A DNA stretch of 64,000 bases from an uncultured Myxococcales bacterium (GTDB lineage: Bacteria; Myxococcota_A; UBA9042; CAIXZC01). The stretch is taken from positions 1-64,000 of the forward strand of contig CAITUV010000012.1 in NCBI GenBank assembly GCA_903895725.1. Reading direction: 5' to 3'. This document shows positions 54,623-64,000 of this stretch, one piece after another. Position numbers and translations under genes: made by a program. The notes under the pieces were generated by a model that saw nothing but the letters and a program-made list of their open reading frames with translations, did not search any database and had not been told where the DNA came from. Within the stretch, counting starts at the first letter, position 1, and every line of letters begins with the position of its first letter.

Positions 54623-57600
54623 CTACATTTCCTTCTGCCAGTCCTTGGGCTGCGGATACTGCACCTTGCGGCAATCGAGGCGGCGGAGGTTGAGGCTTTC
54701 GGAGAGTGCCTGGTACCAGTCGGCATTGGCGGGGGTCTTCTCGAACTCCTTGGTCAGGCTCTCCCACTCCTTCTTCGTGAAGCCGGCGTCGAGGCGGATC
54801 TTCTCGTTGTTGGCCTCGACGTGCTTGGCGTAGGAATCCCGCTGCCCGGAATCCATTTCATCCCGCAGCTCCTCCATGGAGTTGGCAACGTGGCTGGAGA
54901 GCACGGCCTCTTCGAAGTCCTGGAGGTTCTTGGCCAGCAGGGCGAACCGATTGGCCTGGCGCAGCCCCTTGTCGAGGGCCTTGAGCACGTTGGACGGCTC
55001 CTTGAGGAGGGAGTCGGCCAGCTTCCGCCCCCGGCCGTAGTTCTTGATGATGTTGGACTTGGAATCGCACCAGGACTTGAGCTTCTCGAGCTGGGCGTTG
55101 TAGAGACCGAAGTCGACGATCAGTGCGTCCATGAGCATGGGCACGCTGTCGGAGTAGCGGTCGACCATCTCCTTCATGAAGGGCAGCTCGCTCAGGTAGG
55201 CGTACCGGACCGGGTCGATCCACTTGGCGACTTCGAGGGCTGCCTTGAGGGAGAGCTTGCTGAACTCGCTCTCGAACTTGCTGGGCGACTCGATGAGCTT
55301 GAGCAGCCAGAAGTACTTCAGGTGGATGTCGTTGTTGACGATGTCACGCACGGCGTCCTTGTAGGACGGCATGAGCGGATTGGCTTCGCGCAGCTTCTCG
55401 TACTCGACCTCGGTGGTGAGCAGGGGCTGGACCCGGGTCTTGAGGGTCTCGAAGCCGGTCTGGAGCTTGCCGGGGGCAAAGACATCCATGTACGCGAGGC
55501 ACTTGTGGTAGCCCTTCTGGTCCCCTTCCTTCTTGGCCGTTTCCCATTCGTTGGCCGGCGGGGGCAGGACGCACAGGCCGTCCATGAAGGTCTTCCCGTC
55601 CTTCGGGTTGGACAGGTAGAGAATACCACCGTACAGCTCAGGCGACTGAAGCTTGAGGGTCTCCATCCCCGAGTCAGGGTACAGGGCGAAGAAGGCCTTG
55701 CGGTCCTTCGCATAGAGGGCGTTTGCTTCCTTCAGCATGGGGCGGGCGGCCTCGAACGAGCGCAGCGAGCGGAGGAAGTCCTTGAACCCCTTGGCCTGCT
55801 CCCGAAGGCCTTTCTTCTCGAGTCCGACCATGTCCTCGAACTTCTTGAGATCCCGTTCATACCGGGGCTTGTCGTACTCCTTGGCCAGGAGGAGGCAACC
55901 CTGCACGTCCTGGGCCCAGAGGCGGTAGTACCAGTCGTCGAATGCCACGCGGCTGCCGGTCCACCAGGCCAACTCGGCCGCATCCTTGAGTCCGCGGAAC
56001 ACGTCCGAGGGGACGACACCGCGCTTCTCGCAGTCGCGGCGGTAGTTCGTGAGCCGCATGCGGGCGTACTTGACCATGGCCTCGTCAAAGGCCTTGGGGT
56101 CATACAGGACGGTGAGGATGAGGTACTCGAGGAACTTGCCGCTGCTCTCGATGCGGAAAACGAGGTCCTCATACTTCTCGCTGCCCTCGTACTCGTCGAC
56201 GGACATCAGGTAACTGTCGATGTCCTTGCGGGCTTCGGTCAGGGCGGAGAGGCCGGCCGTGGGCTCGATGAACTGCACCGTGAACGAGGTGTAGGCATTG
56301 ATGTCCAGGTTGCGCAACGTCTCGAGCGCGTCGGTGCACTCCTTGGCCTTGACCGGGACGAACTGTCCTTCCTTCTGGACCAGGAGCCACTGCTGGAGGC
56401 AGTTGAGGCCGGCCACCGCGATCGGGTTGGAGGCCACCCAAGCGTCCATGCCTTCCCACTTCGCGCCCGGGTTCTTCATGGCGTAAAGAACGCCGTAGTA
56501 CACGCCCTTTTCGAAGTCATCCAGCTCGGCCGGGGTCATCTTGCCGAGGAAGGTCACGTATTCCTGCATCTTGGCCGGGTCACACTTGCCGGCTTCGGCG
56601 CAGTAGTAGAAGATTTCGGCCATTCCATTGCGGACAGTGGCCATGGTCTTGACCTTGCGGACGACGTCGACGGCCAGGAGGGACTTGACGTACTGATCGC
56701 GGCGGGCCTTGAGGACGGCCTGCTTCTCTTCCTTCTCCTTGGCCTCCTGGGCAATCTTCTCACGCACGATGGTGAGAACCTTCTCCCGCTTGACCTTCTC
56801 CCACTCGTCTTCCCAGAAGAGGCGCCAGCAGCGCATCTGCTCGCGGGCTTCGGCGTACTTCTTCTTGACCGGGCCCCAGGCACGCAAAAGAGCGAAGTCG
56901 CGGGGGAACTGGATGATGTACTTGCCCGACCCGAGGTGCATCCAGTCGGCCTCGTTGTAGCTCACGACCTGGGGAAGGAAATCCTTCCGCTCGAACAGGA
57001 AGTCGTACTTGAAGACGTACAGGGGAACCCGTGCCGGATCCATGAGCGTCTTGCCGTCGGAGCAGACCATGACGCCGGCGGATTCTTCGACGTAGTATTT
57101 CTCGTCCAGAGGGCAGAACTGGACCGCCTTGAGCGCGTTCTTGACGCACTCCTCGCTGGCGGCGGGAGCGGCCGGGGCAGCCTCCTTCTTTTCCTCACCC
57201 TTCTTCTCCCCATCCTTCTCCTCGCCTTCGCCCTCGACCTCCTTCTCCGGTGCCGGAGCCTTGGCAAGCTGGTCCCGGCACTTCTCGAAGCCGGGGCAGA
57301 ACATCTGGCTGGCCGGGTAGAACTGGCCGTTGGAAAGGCACAACATGCCCTTCTCCCGGACCGGCAGGTTCTCGATGCTGAGGTAGGGGAGCTCATCCTG
57401 CTCGGTCAGCGTGAGGGTCTCGTTGGGGATCTCGGTGGAATCCCCCCACTCCTCCGCTTCCTTGTCGTTGATGTCCTCGTACCGCAAGAGGGTCTGGTAG
57501 ATGTGCACCGTGGCATTCCGGGGGAAGTACTCCAGGCGGATGTCGCCGTACTTCTCGCCAAGCTGCTCCATCTTCTCGACGTAAAGCTTCTGGAGATCCT

Positions 57601-57898
57601 CGGCCCGCTGCTTCTCCATCTTGAACAGGTCGCCCCGGATGAATCCGGCCACCTTGTCCCGGGCCTCTTCGCTCACCAGGGCGTAGCCAAGCACCCCAAG
57701 GATGATGACCAGACCGACGACGAACATCAGCAGCGACACATTTCCCTTGCGGGACTTCATGAGGTCGTCCAGATCGGCACCGCCCTCATCGTCGCCCGAC
57801 ATGCCCCCGTCGTCAGAGGAGATGAACGTCTTGACGTCGTCCATCAACTCGTCCTTTCCCCGGGAACCCCCCTTCTTCTTGTTCTTGTCCTGACTCAT
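54623..57898 (-). CDS. Large unrecognised single-pass membrane protein
   Basis: 1091 residues from the ATG at 57898. An acidic/Lys-rich cytoplasmic N-terminus (about 55 residues) precedes one membrane helix (LLMFVVGLVIILGVLGYALV). Residues about 90-190 include a PEGA-like strand set (YGDIRLEYFPRNATVHIYQT) and a Cys-bearing segment (GMLCLSNGQFYPASQMFCPG). A Lys/Glu/Ala-rich low-complexity linker follows (about 205-240). The rest is mostly helical, Lys/Glu-rich and Cys-poor, with no recognised domain. The ATG has GGGGGTG upstream. It lies between the structured repeat and the propeller lipoprotein gene on the same strand. Function unknown. Confidence 0.85.
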   Translation of the reverse strand: MSQDKNKKKGGSRGKDELMDDVKTFISSDDGGMSGDDEGGADLDDLMKSRKGNVSLLMFVVGLVIILGVLGYALVSEEARDKVAGFIRGDLFKMEKQRAEDLQKLYVEKMEQLGEKYGDIRLEYFPRNATVHIYQTLLRYEDINDKEAEEWGDSTEIPNETLTLTEQDELPYLSIENLPVREKGMLCLSNGQFYPASQMFCPGFEKCRDQLAKAPAPEKEVEGEGEEKDGEKKGEEKKEAAPAAPAASEECVKNALKAVQFCPLDEKYYVEESAGVMVCSDGKTLMDPARVPLYVFKYDFLFERKDFLPQVVSYNEADWMHLGSGKYIIQFPRDFALLRAWGPVKKKYAEAREQMRCWRLFWEDEWEKVKREKVLTIVREKIAQEAKEKEEKQAVLKARRDQYVKSLLAVDVVRKVKTMATVRNGMAEIFYYCAEAGKCDPAKMQEYVTFLGKMTPAELDDFEKGVYYGVLYAMKNPGAKWEGMDAWVASNPIAVAGLNCLQQWLLVQKEGQFVPVKAKECTDALETLRNLDINAYTSFTVQFIEPTAGLSALTEARKDIDSYLMSVDEYEGSEKYEDLVFRIESSGKFLEYLILTVLYDPKAFDEAMVKYARMRLTNYRRDCEKRGVVPSDVFRGLKDAAELAWWTGSRVAFDDWYYRLWAQDVQGCLLLAKEYDKPRYERDLKKFEDMVGLEKKGLREQAKGFKDFLRSLRSFEAARPMLKEANALYAKDRKAFFALYPDSGMETLKLQSPELYGGILYLSNPKDGKTFMDGLCVLPPPANEWETAKKEGDQKGYHKCLAYMDVFAPGKLQTGFETLKTRVQPLLTTEVEYEKLREANPLMPSYKDAVRDIVNNDIHLKYFWLLKLIESPSKFESEFSKLSLKAALEVAKWIDPVRYAYLSELPFMKEMVDRYSDSVPMLMDALIVDFGLYNAQLEKLKSWCDSKSNIIKNYGRGRKLADSLLKEPSNVLKALDKGLRQANRFALLAKNLQDFEEAVLSSHVANSMEELRDEMDSGQRDSYAKHVEANNEKIRLDAGFTKKEWESLTKEFEKTPANADWYQALSESLNLRRLDCRKVQYPQPKDWQKEM

Positions 57899-58120
57899 GG
57901 CACCCCCGTCTTCCAACGGAAAGAAAACCCACGGATTCTCAACCCCGAAACCGCACTTGAAGGCCGATGTTAGAACGGACCCGCCCGTGAGTCAACAGGA
58001 GATTTCGCAAACTTGGACCCGCGTGCGCGAGAGCACGAGAACCGTGGGGGCGAACCTCGGGTCCAGACCCGCGCTGCCGGGGTGCATGCCTGGACATTCG
58101 GGGGGGGGGGCGGACCAGGA

Positions 58121-62938
<4,818 letters not shown>

Positions 62939-62963
62939 CTCCGTCCTCCGTGTCACGGGCGGC

Positions 62964-62992
62964 ATTATAGATTAAATGGCCGTCGATTTCAA
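62964..62992 (-). promoter_or_regulatory. Strong sigma-70-type promoter of the propeller lipoprotein gene
   Basis: On the minus strand TTGAAA (62992-62987) and a perfect TATAAT (62969-62964) are separated by 17 bp, with the ATG about 25 bp downstream. It is the best consensus match I found in the window. Confidence 0.75.
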
Positions 62993-63187
62993 TGAAACGC
63001 GAAAATCGCAGGCGGGGATGCCTGCTGGGACGTCGTCCGCTCCGGGCTGAGGGGTTTCGTCCAGGGCCGGTCGACGCCCTTGCACAGGCGGACCCGCATC
63101 GGATGTTCCTTCCGCCGCAACGTTGTGCTACCGTTGCCCGAGTCCGTCGGACGGGACGCTTCCATCAGTCCGGGAGGTCACATTCTC

Positions 63188-64000
63188 ATGCGGGCCACCA
63201 ACGCTCGCCTCTGCATGATGTTCCATCGCCTGGCCGACCGCCTGGAGATCTCGGGCGGAAACTCGTTTCAGGTCCAGGCGTACCGCCGATTTGCAGACGG
63301 GGTTGCCGAGCTTGCGGACCCCCTGGTCGACCGCTGGGAAGCGGGCGCCGACCTGGCCGAAATTCCGGGCGTCGGCAAGGCCATCGCGGAGAAGCTCGAT
63401 TCCCTGTTCCGCACCGGGACGTTCCCCCTGCTCGAACGACTTCATGCGGAGGTCCCGGCCAGCCAGCTCGAGCTCCTCCACATTCGAGGACTGGGGCCGG
63501 CCAGGGTTCGAGCGCTGGCCGAACAGCTTCAGGTCCGCGACGTGCACCAGCTCCGAAAGGCCCTTGAATCGGGGCAGCTGGCGGAGGTCAAGGGGCTCGG
63601 CGAACGGACCGGAAGCCGCATTCAGCGCAGCCTCTACGAGTACATGAGCCACCGAGGACGTCGACTCCGGTACCAATGCGAAGGGCCCATGGAGCTGCTC
63701 ATCTCCCACGTGCGCCGCTGCCCCGCTGCCGCCCAGGTCATCCCAGCCGGTTCCTTTCGCCGTGGCGTCGAAGACATCCTCCGCCTCAAGCTGGTCGTGG
63801 TCACCGGCCGACCAGATGAGCTGAGGGAGTGTCTGGCCCGATTCGATGCGGCCGAGCCGATCGACCCGGTTCGAGGAAGCGACGAACCCATGCAGGGCGC
63901 AGCTCCCCGCACCCCCGCATTGGCCAGCCTCCGCTTCGATACCGGGCTTCATGCCGACATCCATGCAGCGACGTCCGAGACGCTCGGAGCCGCGCTCGCC
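63188..64000 (+). CDS. polX: PolX-like polymerase/PHP protein, N-terminal part (runs off the right edge)
   Basis: 271 codons are in frame to the window end, with GGAGG nine bases before the ATG at 63188. Residues about 1-80 are the PolX 8-kDa-like domain (GNSFQVQAYRRFADGVAEL, then ADLAEIPGVGKAIAEKL helix-hairpin-helix). A second HhH (LELLHIRGLGPARVRAL) and a third (LAEVKGLGERTGSRIQRSLY) follow. Near residue 185, AGSFRRGVEDILRLKLVVV stands where PolX has AGSYRRGxExxGDxDxL; the GDxD catalytic motif is missing. The C-terminal PHP domain would be outside the window. Confidence 0.8.
   Translation, partial: MRATNARLCMMFHRLADRLEISGGNSFQVQAYRRFADGVAELADPLVDRWEAGADLAEIPGVGKAIAEKLDSLFRTGTFPLLERLHAEVPASQLELLHIRGLGPARVRALAEQLQVRDVHQLRKALESGQLAEVKGLGERTGSRIQRSLYEYMSHRGRRLRYQCEGPMELLISHVRRCPAAAQVIPAGSFRRGVEDILRLKLVVVTGRPDELRECLARFDAAEPIDPVRGSDEPMQGAAPRTPALASLRFDTGLHADIHAATSETLGAALA

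Overview
The window is a GC-rich (roughly two-thirds GC by eye) bacterial chromosome segment. Many predicted lipoproteins, very large Asp-rich secreted proteins built of thrombospondin type-3 and MopE-like repeats, PEGA/TPR, DUF4476 and NADase-type discoidin-like domains, together with diderm features (alginate-export and PgaA-like beta-barrels), suggest a Myxococcota/Deltaproteobacteria-like organism. That placement rests on gene content only; no rRNA or phylogenetic marker set is present.

Layout. 1-4252: a minus-strand operon of four envelope genes (zinc-ribbon/discoidin-like protein, PIG-L-like lipoprotein, TPR/PEGA protein, and a lipoprotein with long Asp-Val-Ser repeats that runs off the left edge and is hidden behind a long shadow frame). 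4373-13990: a 3205-residue TSP3/MopE lipoprotein. 14072-15919: a HEAT-like protein gene with greA, and a divergent SCP2-like gene. 16047-21406: tRNA-Phe with a 5.3-kb integrative element inserted in its 3' half. The element is bounded by 47-bp direct repeats and carries a tyrosine integrase, a coupled unknown gene, an excisionase-like gene, a replication-initiator-like gene with internal iterons, a loader-like gene and a Cys-rich lipoprotein. 21835-33738: acyltransferase, a sulfatase-like lipoprotein, DUF4476 protein, 8-oxoguanine-deaminase-like amidohydrolase, a lipoprotein gene split by an in-frame TGA, a DUF72 protein, adenosine deaminase and acetyl-CoA synthetase. 33925-43616: a B12-binding radical SAM protein, then a plus-strand run of six genes (alginate-export porin, PP2C phosphatase fused to a cNMP-binding domain, two lipoproteins, a radical SAM-methyltransferase fusion, a CapA-like protein). 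43754-46352: a CorC/HlyC protein and an NTP/NDP-transporter-like membrane protein. 46528-54356: a six-gene run interpreted as a poly-N-acetylglucosamine-like exopolysaccharide locus (regulator with degenerate GGDEF, PgaA-like porin, PgaC-like synthase, small membrane subunit, NodB-type deacetylase, glycosidase-like lipoprotein). 54623-62938: an unrecognised 1091-residue single-pass membrane protein and a second TSP3/MopE lipoprotein ending in a beta-propeller. 63188-end: the start of a PolX-like gene whose catalytic Asp motif looks lost.

The strongest candidates for something undescribed are the minimal tRNA-Phe element with lambda-O-like internal iterons and putative integrase arm sites at both ends, and the exopolysaccharide locus, whose first gene keeps an allosteric RxxD I-site but has lost GGDEF and whose second gene carries a T10 tract in its signal peptide (possible phase variation). 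Short repeats are also abundant: a 9-bp minisatellite that has entered one coding sequence and supplies the stop codon of another, 6-, 7- and 15-bp tandem repeats, and a 102-bp structured direct repeat.
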